In this document: one piece after another, positions 23,891 to 33,109 of the stretch | Layout of the letters: each line of letters starts with the position of its first letter | Position numbering within the stretch: the first letter of the stretch is position 1 | Assembly (NCBI GenBank): GCA_018398815.1 | Contig: CM031618.1 | Span: 51,643,121 to 51,707,120 of the forward strand | DNA: 64,000 nucleotides | Source of the DNA: Conus ventricosus | Taxonomy: Eukaryota > Mollusca > Gastropoda > Neogastropoda > Conidae | Direction of reading: 5' to 3' | Translations under genes and position numbers: made by a program | The notes under the pieces: generated by a model | Told to the model about the DNA's origin: nothing | The model's input: the letters and a program-made list of their open reading frames with translations, nothing else | The model's database searches: none

Positions 23891-25697
23891 AAACTAAAAA
23901 ACAGTTCAAAAGGCCACTTTTGCTCCCGCATGTAATCAAGTATTTAGTATTTTTGTGTTACACTACATATGGTTGATATAGGTCTTGTTTGCCCATGTAC
24001 TCTCCACTGTGTTTTACAGCTTGTTTGTCCAACATCCAAAACTTGATTTAAAGCATGTTACTGAAAGCATTTGAAGTCACGCACAAACCCAACCCAATCT
24101 CTCTCTCTCTCTCTCTCTCACTCCCCCACTCCCTCCCTCCCTCTCTCTTGCTCTCTCTCTCTCATACTTTTTTTCTAGCTTTATATTTAATTCACTTAAT
24201 GAATATGATTTCTTTTGTGTATTTGTTATTGTCATTTTGTTTAAAGCAATTTAAAAAAAGTTTTAAAAAAAAAAAAAAAAAAAAAAAACCAGTTCAGTGT
24301 GGAGCTGCAGGAAGGCTACCCACGTTCACCTTTTCAAGAGGGTTATCCCGCTCCCGATCCTGCCCCAGAACAAGCATTAGGCTAGTCCAGGCCCGCCAAC
24401 CATTCAGACACACTTCCACACAACACATACAGTGGCTGTATTTTAAAAGTAAAGTTTGCAGAGCTCCCTCCTGAAATGTGCCAGAGAGGGGGCCTCCGCT
24501 GCAGCTGCCGGAAGAGAATTAATGAATATGTCATGCTTTTTGATGAATCATTGAATAAGGACTTGAAACAGAAGCAGCTGGACATCCCATGTCAGATACT
24601 GGTCCAGAAAGCAGATTGAAAGTTTTCTTTTTCTGATTTCTCAGTTTCTGTATAAAGACTTCATTTTTTATTTTTTGTATATGATATTGAGCATGGAAAA
24701 GACTACAGAAGTGTAATCACCTTATCATCATGGCTGGATTACATGTGTAAGGTAATTATTCACTCTTTTTTTTCAATCGTACGGCTAAATTTGCCCCTTA
24801 AAAATTAAAATATCCCCTTTAGAAACCCTTGAAAAACCCTTGAATTATTTTCCTGTGAGGAAGTGGGAACCCTGTGTGTGTGTCTGTGTGTGTGTGTCTG
24901 TGTTCTCTGTGTGTGTTCTGTGTGTGTGTTTACGAAGATTTGATTTTTATTCTAGTGTGACAGGGTCTTTTGATGTAAAGGAATAACTGGTATTGGTCTG
25001 AGGCCTAGCTGACAGTAGGGGATAGTGTTAGAGGAAACACATAGCAGAGTCGTGTCATGTTGTCTCAGACCAGAGCACATTTCCATAGCACCATCTTCAG
25101 TTTAGTCTGGCCATCTGAAGTGTAAACAAACAAAGTGGAGCAAACCTCCATCCACTGGTACAGAGCAGTTTGTAGGTCACTGTCTTACAAAGGATAGAAT
25201 TTGGAAGTCTGTTGGTGATAAATTGGTTCAACCCAGCAAAAGCCTTTCGGAATTCATGTCAAAGAGGGGACGCAGTACACTCATGGATTCACCAACAGTA
25301 GTTTCTTCATGACGAATGAAAAAAACAAACAAAAAATTACAGGAAATTGTTAGATGTTTGTGATTTTCTTTCACTGATACAAGAATACAAAGCGGACAGT
25401 CGTAATCTGTTTTCTGATATTGCAGTATGTGTGTTTGCACATGCGTAGCTGCAATTACGTAACCTTGTACACACACACGTTTGTCTTCTAATCGAAACAA
25501 ACGTAATTCCTGAAATGTACGTTGTTTTTTTGTCCTTTGCAGATGAAGAAGAGAAAGTGATGAAAGTCGACAGATCATCAGTTTTCAGAGTACACCACAC
25601 AAGCGAACGAGGACGACAGAGGAGGCGTGGGCGTGGGCGGGGCCGTGGTGCTTGTGGTCGTGGAGGCAGTCGAAGGACAGAGGAATCTCTGAGCTGA
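13745..25697 (+). CDS. ZNHIT6: Box C/D snoRNA protein 1 (zf-HIT protein), 7 coding exons
   Basis: Exons: 13745-13931, 14415-14503, 16391-16494, 18241-18309, 18964-19125, 20934-21058 and 25543-25697. All have GT donors and AG acceptors, phases match, and the joined length is 891 nt (296 aa). Residues 4-40 form a zf-HIT domain (C6, C9, C18, C21, C26, C30, H34, C40). The rest follows the BCD1 order: [35 protein letters not shown] and VEFPTLFVV. The family acts in the nucleus with NUFIP and RUVBL1/2 to assemble box C/D snoRNPs. The C-terminus is an RG-rich tail ending TEESLS. It is shorter than the vertebrate protein, lacking its long N-terminal extension. ATG 13745 was chosen because it directly precedes the zinc finger; an out-of-frame ATG lies at 13734. 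The 5' UTR is not defined. Confidence 0.9.
14415..14503 (+). CDS. ZNHIT6: ZNHIT6 coding exon 2
   Basis: Acceptor TTCCAG, donor GTGAGT. Encodes [18 protein letters not shown] and a lysine-rich helix, ending in phase 0. Confidence 0.9.
14821..15923. mobile_element. hAT-like element 1 (1.1 kb, in ZNHIT6 intron 2)
   Basis: Ends are CAGGGTTCGTAC (left) and GTGGAACCCTG (right), forming a short TIR. The motif TGTAAT abuts both ends, consistent with a mutated target duplication. Subterminal regions carry repeated CCTTGAAA/CCCTGGAAA motifs, as in elements 2 and 3 of this window. Inside is a BED-finger plus transposase remnant. Confidence 0.82.
15243..15840 (+). pseudogene. hAT-like transposase N-terminus with BED-type zinc finger, remnant
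   Basis: ATG 15243 opens a 152-codon frame: [18 protein letters not shown], then [20 protein letters not shown] and H..GVKHKR. This is the CxxC...HxxxxH pattern of BED fingers in hAT transposases. A Ser/Thr-rich linker follows to a stop at 15,701. In another frame 15,700-15,800 gives [18 protein letters not shown] and [15 protein letters not shown], the typical next segment. The catalytic and dimerisation regions are missing. Confidence 0.75.
16391..16494 (+). CDS. ZNHIT6: ZNHIT6 coding exon 3
   Basis: Acceptor AACAG, donor GTAAGT. Encodes [20 protein letters not shown] and [14 protein letters not shown], ending in phase 2. Confidence 0.9.
16729..16815. repeat. (CA)n microsatellite
   Basis: CA run with minor interruptions in ZNHIT6 intron 3. 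Confidence 0.97.
17064..17120 (+). mobile_element. 57-bp tail-only retrotransposon insertion with 12-bp TSD
   Basis: Perfect direct repeats ATCTCCAATTAA at 17,052-17,063 and 17,121-17,132 flank an insert that begins CAGCCCTGATGTGGCCC, continues through GGTCGGCTGGGCTATAAGC and ends in TTATC repeats. Confidence 0.93.
17160..17715. repeat. Imperfect minisatellite, about 50-bp unit
   Basis: About 11 diverged units with the landmarks CCATGACCTTGACATCTC, CAGATTTCAAGATTACAC and TTTTATCTCA. It lies in ZNHIT6 intron 3, just downstream of the tail insertion. Confidence 0.9.
18241..18309 (+). CDS. ZNHIT6: ZNHIT6 coding exon 4
   Basis: Acceptor TTTCCAG. Encodes [19 protein letters not shown] and TDE, the conserved HWHVEW segment. 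Donor GTTAGA is non-optimal. Ends in phase 2. Confidence 0.88.
18964..19125 (+). CDS. ZNHIT6: ZNHIT6 coding exon 5
   Basis: Acceptor TGGCAG. Encodes [18 protein letters not shown] through [12 protein letters not shown]. Donor GTAGGT at 19,126; the donor region is duplicated 83 bp downstream. Ends in phase 2. Confidence 0.9.
19109..19270. repeat. 83-bp tandem duplication spanning the exon 5 splice donor
   Basis: CTGTATGGAAGGCAGAAGTA at 19,109 recurs at 19,192 with one change, and the match continues through GGTGTTTTGTTGAT and TTTTTCATTAGTTCT. Confidence 0.93.
19950..20345 (-). mobile_element. tRNA-derived SINE, family S2 copy 2, interrupted
   Basis: On the minus strand the head reads CCAGAATAGCTCAGTTGG with TAGAGCGCCGGATCATGATC, a clear tRNA A-box region, followed by a degraded B box. 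The body is collinear with 8,286-8,625. The element is split at 20,210-20,271 by a tail-only insertion. Confidence 0.85.
20210..20271 (+). mobile_element. 62-bp tail-only retrotransposon insertion with 12-bp TSD, inside SINE S2
   Basis: Direct repeats ATCCCTCTGTAC at 20,198-20,209 and 20,272-20,283. The SINE copy at 8,286-8,625 shows the uninterrupted target. The insert starts ACAGCCCTGATGTGGCCC and ends in TTATC/TTACC repeats. Confidence 0.95.
20598..20870. repeat. (CA)n-(CT)n-(CA)n compound microsatellite
   Basis: Three blocks in ZNHIT6 intron 5, ending about 60 bp before the exon 6 acceptor. Confidence 0.97.
20934..21058 (+). CDS. ZNHIT6: ZNHIT6 coding exon 6
   Basis: Acceptor GTGGCAG. 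Encodes [20 protein letters not shown] and [12 protein letters not shown], the conserved C-terminal BCD1 segment. Donor GTCAGT, phase 1. Confidence 0.9.
21230..21300 (+). mobile_element. Degenerate Penelope-like/hammerhead motif copy
   Basis: TGCTTGAAGAGGACCCAAGA then TTTTGTCCTGCAGTCTGTTT resembles the sequence at 29,395-29,470, but the catalytic GAAAC is mutated to GACAT. Confidence 0.5.
21680..21800 (+). mobile_element. tRNA-derived SINE head, family S3, with poly(T)
   Basis: GATGCATCAGTTAGCTAATT (A-box-like) and GGGTTTGAATCCCATC (good B box) are followed at 21,775 by about 26 T. Not a functional tRNA: the acceptor stem is not preserved. Confidence 0.55.
22682..23300 (+). pseudogene. hAT-like transposase N-terminal remnant
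   Basis: Frame 22,682-23,095 contains [20 protein letters not shown] and [13 protein letters not shown], a diverged BED-finger region. A second frame from 23,097 gives [19 protein letters not shown], then [16 protein letters not shown], which corresponds to hAT transposase segments after the BED finger. Frame breaks separate the parts. Confidence 0.65.
23427..23449. repeat. Poly(C) tract
   Basis: About 23 C, inside hAT-like element 2. Confidence 0.93.
23473..23890. repeat. (CA)n microsatellite array
   Basis: A 420-bp CA array with GAGA and AAGACA interruptions, inside hAT-like element 2. Confidence 0.97.
24500..24620 (+). pseudogene. hAT-like transposase catalytic-core fragment
   Basis: [20 protein letters not shown] and QLDIPCQ match the hAT transposase block containing the first catalytic Asp (FDES). 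It ends at a stop at 24,619. Confidence 0.68.
25543..25697 (+). CDS. ZNHIT6: ZNHIT6 terminal coding exon 7 (RG-rich tail)
   Basis: Acceptor TTTGCAG at 25,537-25,542. Encodes [19 protein letters not shown] and then an Arg/Gly-rich run ([19 protein letters not shown]) ending TEESLS and TGA at 25,695-25,697. The arginine-glycine tail is a plausible RNA-binding extension. No close AATAAA is seen directly after the stop. Confidence 0.85.
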
Positions 25698-25829
25698 TCA
25701 TTGTTCTAAATCCAGAGACCAGTTGTGTGTTTGGGGTAAACGCTTTGTGTGTAAGTGAAGTTAATGGATTCAGTAGGTCTCCCGACATTCCCACCTGCTT
25801 ATTGAAATACAATTATCTTGAAAAGGGAT

Positions 25830-27440
25830 GCAGAACAGGCACCACTGAACACCGCCGAAGGGGCTCAGCCGCTGTGCAGTGTCTGCTGCCGTGGGTTGCC
25901 TCATGGCAACTTCACATTGACTGCTTCCTTTGGATTGCTGGTACCAGGGTTGGGGCTGGATGAAAGAGGGAATAGCTGTAGATAGGGAGCCAAAATGAGT
26001 GGTACAGGGAATAGCTGTGGATAGGGAGCAGGAATGAGTGGTACAGGGAATAGCTGTGGATAGGGGGCCGGAATGAGTGGCACAGGGAATAGCTGTAGAT
26101 AGGAGCCGGAATGAGTGGCACAGGGGAATAGCTGTGGATGGGGAGCTGGAATGAGTGGCATGGGGGAATAGCTGTAGATAGGGAGCCGAATGAGTGGCAC
26201 AGGGGAATAGCTGTGGATAGGGAGCCGGAATGAGTGGCATGGGGGAATAGCTGTAGATAGGGAGCCGGAATGAGTGGCACAGGGGAATAGCTGTGGATAG
26301 GGAGCCGAATGAGTGGCATGGGGGAATAGCTGTAGATAGGGAGTCAGAATGAGTGGCACTGGAGAATAGCTGTGGATAGGGAGCCGGAATGAGTGGCACA
26401 GGGGAATAGCTGTGGATAGGGGCAGGAATGAGTGGCACAGGGGAATAGCTGTGGATAGGGGCAGGAATGATGGCACAGGGAATAGCTGTGGATAGGGAGC
26501 CAGAATGAGTGGCACGAAGGAATAGCTGTGGATAGGGAGCCAGAATGAGTGGCACTGGAGAATAGCTGTGGATAGGAGCCGGAATGAGTGGCACTGGGAA
26601 TAGCTGTAGATAGGGAGTCAGAATGAGTGGCACAGGGTAATAGCTGTAGATAGGGAGCCGGAATGAGTGGCACAGGGGAATAGCTGTGGATAGTGAGCCA
26701 GAATGAGTGGCACTGGAGAATAGCTGTGATAGGGAGCCGGAATGAGTGGCACAGGGGAATAGCTGTGGATAGGGAGCCGGAATGAGTGGCACAGGGGAAT
26801 AGCTGTGGATAGGGAGCTGGAATGAGTGGACACAGGGAATAGCTGTGGATAGGGAGCCAGAATGAGTGGCACGGGGAATAGCTGTGGATAGGGAGCCGGA
26901 ATGAGTGGCACAGGGGAATAGCTGTGGATAGGGAGCAGGAATGAGTGGCACAGGGAATAGCTGTGGATAGGGAGCCAGAATGAGTGGCACAGGGAACAGC
27001 TGTGGATAGGGAGCCGGAATGAGTGGCACTGGGAATAGCTGTGGATAGGGAGCAGGAATGAGTGGCACAGGGAATAGCTGTGGATAGGGAGCCGGAATGA
27101 GTGGCACAGGGAATAGCTGTGGATAGGGAGCTGGAATGAGTGGCACAGGGAATAGCTGTAGATAGGGAGTCAGAATGAGTGGCACAGAGGAATAGCTGTG
27201 AATAGGGAGCCGAATGAGTGGCATGGGGAATAGCTGTGGATAGGGAGCCAGAATGAGTGGCACTGGGGAACAGCTGTGGATAGGGGGCAGGAATGAGTGG
27301 CACAGGGGAACAGCTGTGGACAGGGAGCCGGAATGAGTGGCATGGGGAACAGCTGTGGATAGTGAGCCAGAATGAGTGGCACTGGGACAATGCCACTGAC
27401 GTGGCATGGTAGGTGAGACAGCAGAAGAGCAAAAAATGAT
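25830..27440 (+). repeat. Dispersed repeat D, expanded copy
   Basis: Its flanks (CAGAACAGGCACCAC, GGGTTGCCTCAT, GGATTGCTGG on the left and GGTGAGACAGCAGAAGAGCA on the right) match 10,690-10,945. The middle is blown up into a minisatellite. Confidence 0.75.
25965..27390. repeat. 39-bp minisatellite, about 36 units
   Basis: The unit is GGGAATAGCTGTGGATAGGG plus AGCCGGAATGAGTGGCACA, varying from 36 to 40 bp through G-run and small deletions. The 13-codon period leaves a long minus-strand frame (repeating PLIPAPYPQLFPV). I regard this as a consequence of the repeat, not a gene. Confidence 0.96.
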
Positions 27441-27594
27441 GGATACTAGAAAGAATTCAGGTTTGAAAACCAGAAAACACTTGTTTAAAACCGTGATCCT
27501 GATTTTTATATTGGGGATGATGTACACTGTAAACATACCTTTCGTGGAAGATGTCAATATTGTTCAGAGCCATTTTTTTCTATCTTTTAATAGG

Positions 27595-27996
27595 TAAAGA
27601 AGCTTTGGGGTGCATTGCATGTGATGTACCACTCGCAGTGAAACATGTTTTCATAAAGTGTTGAGACTAACATGATGTCTGACATAAACACTTCACAACA
27701 GATTCCATAGAACCCTGATATGTACTACCTGATGTGATTTTTTTTTTAGTTTTTGAGAAAGAGATCAGCATTTTCCATCTGATCAAAGATTTTATGAAAG
27801 AAAGATTTTAATGAAGATTCCTGTGTTTTTATGGAAGATGAATGTTTAGCAAGTTGCATGTGTACGGCTTTTGTGTGTGTGTGTGTGTGTGGGTGTGGTG
27901 TGTGTGTGTAAATCTCACTTGAAAGTTGACTTTGAGGAGATGACAGCCCCGATACTAGCCCTTTTACAGTCAGCTGGTCTATAAGCCACATTATAT
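27595..27996 (+). mobile_element. RNase H-type LINE 3' end, copy B, with terminal tail
   Basis: Collinear with 54,840-55,255: AAGAAGCTTTGGGGTGCATT, GATGTACCACTCGCAGTGAA, GAGATCAGCATTTTCCATCTG. It ends with a diverged tail starting CAGCCCCGATACTAGCCC at 27,944 and containing CAGCTGGTCTATAAGCCAC. A (GT)n block lies at 27,874-27,909. Confidence 0.78.
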
Positions 27997-28157
27997 TTTT
28001 CTCTGAAGGTATGTTTTCACCCACTGTTGGTTTCCCATTGTACAAAATTATGAAACAAAAACGGAGAGAAAAGCCACACCTACAAAACTTGTCTGAAAGA
28101 TGGCCTGTGGGCCTGGGAAAAACAAATTGAATTTTTTTTTCATTCTTTTTTTATCGG

Positions 28158-28180
28158 GCGGGGGGGGGGGGGGGGGGGGT
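28158..28180. repeat. Poly(G) tract
   Basis: GCGGGGG... run of about 21 G. Confidence 0.92.
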
Positions 28181-28413
28181 CCATTGCAAAGATCAGGATC
28201 AAAGAGAGGATCCTGGATCACTCTATCACATATATTCCATCGTGTTTCACAACAACAGTGTGATATCATTATAGCTGTAAGTCGTCAAATTCTTATCACA
28301 AATTTTAACTTTCACAAGAACAGTATGATAATGTCATAGCTGTAAGTCATCAAATTCTTATCACCTATTTTATCCTGTTTCACAAGAAAACTATGATAAA
28401 GTTATGGCTGTAA

Positions 28414-28804
28414 CAGGGTTCATACGCTGCTTGAAACTCCTTGAATCTCCTTGAATTCTGAGAGCTAATTTCAAGGCCTTGAAAATCAATGAAATGTGGT
28501 TCTGTTGACCAAACCTTCTTGAAAACCTTTGAAAATCAAGCCATCGGCTCCAAGAATTTTTAATGTGGCAAAAAAAATAGCTGTTTGATTATTCTGCATT
28601 CAGGTTGATTGAAAATTATTTAAAAACAAATTTGTACAACATCGTCGCGATCCCAGATTGTCGTCTGTTACTTAACCAAGGGAGATGATTTGTAACTTCG
28701 TCAATTTTTTTGCATGTATTGTAGCTTTGAATTAAAGAAAAATCTTCTTGAAAACTCCTTGAAATATCCTTGAATTTTGTTCTTGGGAGTCTGTAGGAAC
28801 CCTG
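28414..28804. mobile_element. hAT-like MITE, element 3 (391 bp)
   Basis: CAGGGTTCATACGC at the left and AGGAACCCTG at the right form short TIRs. Subterminal CTTGAAACTCCTTGAATCTC and CTTGAAAACTCCTTGAAAT repeats match elements 1 and 2. No coding capacity. A clear target duplication is not visible. Confidence 0.78.
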
Positions 28805-29153
28805 TTAAGTAAGTCATCATATCGCAAGGAATAGTGCATGACTTTTTTATCTTTAAAATCAGGGTTGCTATATGCTATCAGTAGACTTGTTCAGATTTGA
28901 TGTAAATTTGATGTACAACCTAGATGCAGTGAGCAAAATAATATTTAATAGGGGGATAGATGAGTGCATATTCAGTGCCCTGCACATTAACAAACTGAAC
29001 AAGAAACCTGTAACTTGTCACCGCTGTGAAGTTGAATTAAGACAATGAGGATTATGTTTGGTACAGTTTCATTTTATCTGTAATAGTTTTAGAGATGTAT
29101 CAAAAATGTATGATGAATTTGGAGACAGATCCACATTTGGCAGGGCCTGTGAC

Positions 29154-29242
29154 ATACCAGACCACATAGGCTGTCCTGTCAGTTGTGTTGAATGAAAACA
29201 CCAGACCACATAGGCTGTCCTGTCAGTTGTGTTGAATGAAAA
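29154..29242. repeat. Two-copy 46-bp tandem duplication
   Basis: ACCAGACCACATAGGCTGTC through GTTGAATGAAAA occurs twice back to back with almost no differences. Confidence 0.95.
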
Positions 29243-29399
29243 TGAGGCCGTCGGGAAAGAGACAGTGTGAGTTAAAATAGTCGTGATGATAATGATAATG
29301 CTGATATCAAGAACAATAAAGATTATGATGATGAAAAAACGTTTCCCAGTTTGATAAGTATTGCTCGTTCATCATTTTTGTTGTCCTGAGTGTTGTTTG

Positions 29400-29470
29400 T
29401 CTTGCCTGAAGAAGACCTAAAAGGTCGAAACGCGTCGTGTTTTGTCTTGTGATTCGTTTGTTCATGTTTG
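29400..29470 (+). ncRNA. Hammerhead-ribozyme-like motif of a Penelope-like element
   Basis: CTGAAGA at 29,406-29,412 and GAAAC at 29,427-29,431 flank a stem GACC/GGTC with a short loop, matching the conserved hammerhead core CUGANGA-stem II-GAAA. The downstream CGCGTCGTGTTTTGTCTTGT and ATTCGTTTGTTC recurs at 49.9 kb. Hammerhead motifs in the terminal repeats of Penelope-like retroelements are established; activity here is inference. Confidence 0.6.
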
Positions 29471-29888
29471 GCGGATGGAGTACTAAAAGTTTTTAAGATT
29501 TGTACTGTCAGGGCTGTGCTTTCCTGTGCCAGTCCAGCTTTTAATGTTGTTTGGTATGCATTTTTTGCTGAATGCACAAAGTGCAGATGCAAGATCGATG
29601 TTTCATTGGAAAATTCATCACCTTAGGGCATCTCAGACCCTTCTCCCTCCGTAGCCTCAGTTCTACCCTCCCTCCTGGCCCTGTAATGATGTAAAATCCT
29701 CGAATCGCAACAAATCATTTGAAAATATTTTCATCAAAAAGAAGAGCACTCATATGCACACATGCGGCTCAGTTATTGAATACCCATTTAGTACTTTGTC
29801 ATTGTTTTGTTTTTCTTTTTTCTTCATCTTTAGTTGTTGTTTCATTTGTTCAAGAGTGATGGTGGTGGTGAGAGAGCCCTCCCCTCTC

Positions 29889-29904
29889 CCCCCCCCCCCC
29901 CCCC
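29889..29904. repeat. Poly(C) tract
   Basis: Run of about 16 C in a pyrimidine-rich zone that continues to 30,008. Confidence 0.85.
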
Positions 29905-30097
29905 ATCCTCCCTATACATCCCTTGTGATTGAGGAGATCCAGCTCCCTTCTCCATCCATCCCACCCCCACCCCACACCCCCTGCCATCCCCCGGCCATCC
30001 CCCCTTTCCTGTGTTTCTGACTGCCCTCGCCCACTTCATCTATCATTCTCATGCTGGCAGCAATCTGTAATGTTCTGTGCATTTCTGATGTTGCAGT

Positions 30098-30175
30098 CAT
30101 TGAAGCGTCACCTGTGTAGAATTGATGAAGACATCCGTTGAAATTTCACCGGTGTATCATGCAATGAATAAACGT
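30098..30175 (+). other. Possible terminal exon with poly(A) signal
   Basis: TTCTGATGTTGCAG forms a plausible acceptor, followed by a short open stretch (SLKRHLCRIDEDIR, stop at 30,139-30,141) and AATAAA at about 30,165. It could be an alternative 3' end of ZNHIT6 or of an unseen gene, or a chance arrangement. No upstream exon partner is visible between 25.7 and 30 kb. Confidence 0.3.
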
Positions 30176-30355
30176 CACTTTACACTCTGGTGCGTTTGGT
30201 TTTTGGCTTTTCAGTGATACTGCAGTCTGTCTTCGTAGCAAATTAGTCACATGTGCTGTGACGAAACGCTTGACAAACCCATCTGATCGGTCCCACTAAA
30301 ACCCCAAACCAAAAAAAAAAAGATTTCAAATCTATGCCCACTCTCCTCTCCCAAC

Positions 30356-30356
<1 letters not shown>

Positions 30357-30388
<32 letters not shown>
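30357..30388. repeat. Poly(C) tract, 32 bp
   Basis: An uninterrupted C32 run. Shorter C runs follow at 30,496-30,506 and 30,711-30,724. Confidence 0.93.
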
Positions 30389-30799
30389 ACCCCTTTCTCT
30401 CGCTTAGGACTGTGCGAACAGCCCGCTGACACGACACTAGGACAAAGAAAAAAACTTGCATCACGGTAAACGCATGACGCCTTTCGTTCTTATCCCCCCC
30501 CCCCCCACCCCTTTCCCTCACAACCCTCCTTCACCCCGCACGGGGAGTAACTACGACACAGGAAAATTTCAATTTGCATTGTGGCAATTACCCGTCTCAC
30601 CACCCATCCCCCTTTCCCCCGGTGCTAGCTTCACCCCCTCCCCCTCCCGCCTCTATCCCGTGGAACAAAGGCACGAGGCAGCGGCCATGCTCTCTTCAAC
30701 CACCACCACCCCCCCCCCCCCCCCTTCATATCTACAGTCCGTGCACTGGCGGAGTGCTGGTAAATTCTGTCACTGGAGTTGCTCCATGAGAGTATGTGT

Positions 30800-32340
30800 C
30801 TATACGGACGCATAAATTAAACTGGCCGGCGGATGTCGGTGAGCTGTGCCGATTAGGTTCAAACGGTTTCCGAGGCGACTGGTGATAAGACTAGATCCCT
30901 CCCCCTCTCACCCCTGATGTGTGAGTGACAGGTTGTCAAAATCGGATGTGGCAATCGAGAATACATATACTAGCCGCACAGGGTTGCAACTTCACTGACC
31001 CCTCAAGACTGCCTGTAGACCAGACCAGAGGAAGACAAAGAGACAACTTGAGAAGGCCTAGGAAGCTCCGGGTAACCTCTTTGATCTCCAGTCATTCACT
31101 GTTCATTCCCAGGAAAAAACTGGGATCCTGGTCACGCTACACATTGCGGCTGGACCAGAAGCTGGGACTTTGCCCAACACCAGGGTGACACCAGACAACC
31201 AATCTACACCAGTGGGGCAGTCGCCAACCACAGGAGAGATCAACTACCCTCTCCGAAGCAAAGCTAAGTTAACTTACCACCTTGACTCAAACCCATCAGA
31301 CCCTTGCCCTCACTTGATGAAGAAAACAGTGAGAACCTGTCCATGAGTACCTCTTTGGCTACATTCAGTGTAACTTAGACAGAACCCCTGTAGGCCAACT
31401 TAAGCTTGCTGCACTGAGTGCAAGCGAGTAAAGTAGGAGTGAGGGAGGGCCCCTCATTGTGGTAGTCCAATGAGAATGAAACCCTAGCCTATGGAATTGA
31501 CCCGCCAATACTTACCTATGTGTAAGCAAATAAAAGTTGATTTGTGAAAGTGCACTTAACTTGTGGCAGTTCTTTGTTGTTCAATCAAATGTTGAATGTT
31601 TGAACTTCTCTCTTCAATTCTGTCTCTCGGAGCTACAAGTACTTCTATGAGTACAAGCCTAAGGAACACAATCTCAGAGCCACTGTTAAGTATTTTACCC
31701 AGTCCCGGAATAAAATAAAAATTTCTTAGATGACTAGTACCGGAAAGTTGCTCCTTCCACCACTAGTAAGAGAGAGGGTGTAGGTGAAATGTTTAGATAA
31801 TTCCCATTGAGAAATTATCCCCAGTCCTTCCCCTAGAGGACCCACCTACAACTCGTCCATCTCGTCACATGTGCGCATGCAATGCTTTGAGTGTGTGTGT
31901 GTGTGTGTGTGTGTGCGCATCTGTTCAATGCCCTTTGTTGTGTATATTCATGTGTGCATGCGCTTGTGGTTATTAATTTTTTATGAGAATCTATTTCTTT
32001 AATCGTATGCTTTGAACACAAGCACATGTTTACCTGTAGGTTGGACAAGTTGGACAGAATGAGTGGTGGTTCTGAGAGTGCGTGCAAGGAATGTGGTATA
32101 TAGTCCGATTCATTACAACTTTCTTGCCCTTTCCAAATTTTTTTAAGCGTTGCATTTTAAAGGTGAAATGAGTCAGGTCTTCGAGGTTCATCATGGTTCA
32201 TCATAGCTCTTTGTATCGTGGGGGCAATGTAAAAGACTTTCTTTCAAATCTGTGTGCAATGTATTTGTCACCATGGTGTATAATCCACTATAGTCCGTCA
32301 GGAAAAATGGTCCACCTTTCACCCCCCCCCCCCCCCAAAA
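30800..32340. other. Intergenic, unresolved; possible old repeat
   Basis: No gene is supported. The stretch 30,905-31,760 has even base composition unlike its surroundings and an AATAAA near 31,530, which could fit a solo LTR or an old 3' UTR, but I found no matching direct repeat in the window. Short (GT)n at 31,891-31,914 and poly-C at 32,322-32,336. Confidence 0.35.
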
Positions 32341-32350
32341 AAAAAAAGTG

Positions 32351-32650
32351 TCATATGTATTTTTGATACATTAGAGTGTATAGATCATGAAACATCATGT
32401 TAATATAAAAAATCTTGGGACGTACTGTCCCATCTGGCTTAATTTTGAAGGGTACCCATCTCAGGTGCCGCAGCTGCTTTTCGTCAGTCCGAAACATTCC
32501 ATAAGTTTGGTGATCACCTGTGTCTTTGTTCTTTAAGCTATGAGAATTTCCTTTATGTTGTTGACAGTAATGCCTTCTGCACGATACGCAATAATCAGAA
32601 CGATAGTATATGCAATAAGGTGACAGCAGTGAAGCTACGTGTGTACCCAC
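32351..32650 (-). pseudogene. Unrecognised open frame with Cys/His-rich start
   Basis: A 99-codon minus-strand frame with YYRSDYCVSCRRHYCQQH and then KIKPDGTVRPKIFYIN. The CxxC...C...H spacing may bind metal, and codon use looks less random than in neighbouring frames. No splice sites or homologue are recognised. It may be a transposon fragment. Confidence 0.3.
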
Positions 32651-33109
32651 TGTATGTCACACGTTGCAAACTGTAAATTTGCCAAAGTGTTTGCAATAAA
32701 CCGTCTCTCTTGAAAACTGTGCAACTTATTAGAAACAAAGTACACCACAATTTCAAAGAACAGTCTCTTGTGATTATTTTGAACTATGCCACATCACATG
32801 GGCCTATGCTGATGTCCTCTGTTGCCGGGTTATCTCCCCTACCCCATATTTGGCTTTGACGCAAATTTTAATTCTTTACAAATTCACATTGGTCTTTTAA
32901 CTGAAAAAAAGCTAATGTGCACATTTTCAAGTTTGAGCGCATATTTGTGTGTGGTGTGTGCATGTGTGTGTGTGTGTTGATGATGATTATTCTCAGATGC
33001 TGGCATTGGAAGGCATTCTGTTTTCATGGCGACATCTGCCAGACTGTATTTAAATCAATCACAATCTCATCATTTTGAGTCGCTTCCCTCAGCACAAGTA
33101 GAAAGCGAC

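Larger units (their letters stand above)
22411..24874 (+). mobile_element. hAT-like element 2 (2.46 kb, in ZNHIT6 intron 6)
   Basis: Left end CAGGGTTCGTACGCCCC, right end GTGGGAACCCTG; both lie in (GT)n sequence, so a target duplication cannot be read. Subterminal CCCTTGAAAACCCTTGAA repeats occur at both ends. Transposase remnants are collinear with hAT order: 22,790-23,030, 23,096-23,260 and 24,500-24,620. A long CA array interrupts it at 23,470-23,890. Confidence 0.82.

Noticed and set aside
25770..27557. 595-codon minus-strand frame rich in PLIPAPYPQLF
   Set aside because: It is the 39-bp minisatellite read in a period of 13 codons, open in three minus frames. The flanks match a dispersed repeat, not a gene.
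30905..31760. Solo LTR
   Set aside because: Suggestive AATAAA and composition, but no TG...CA ends with a target duplication and no second copy in the window.
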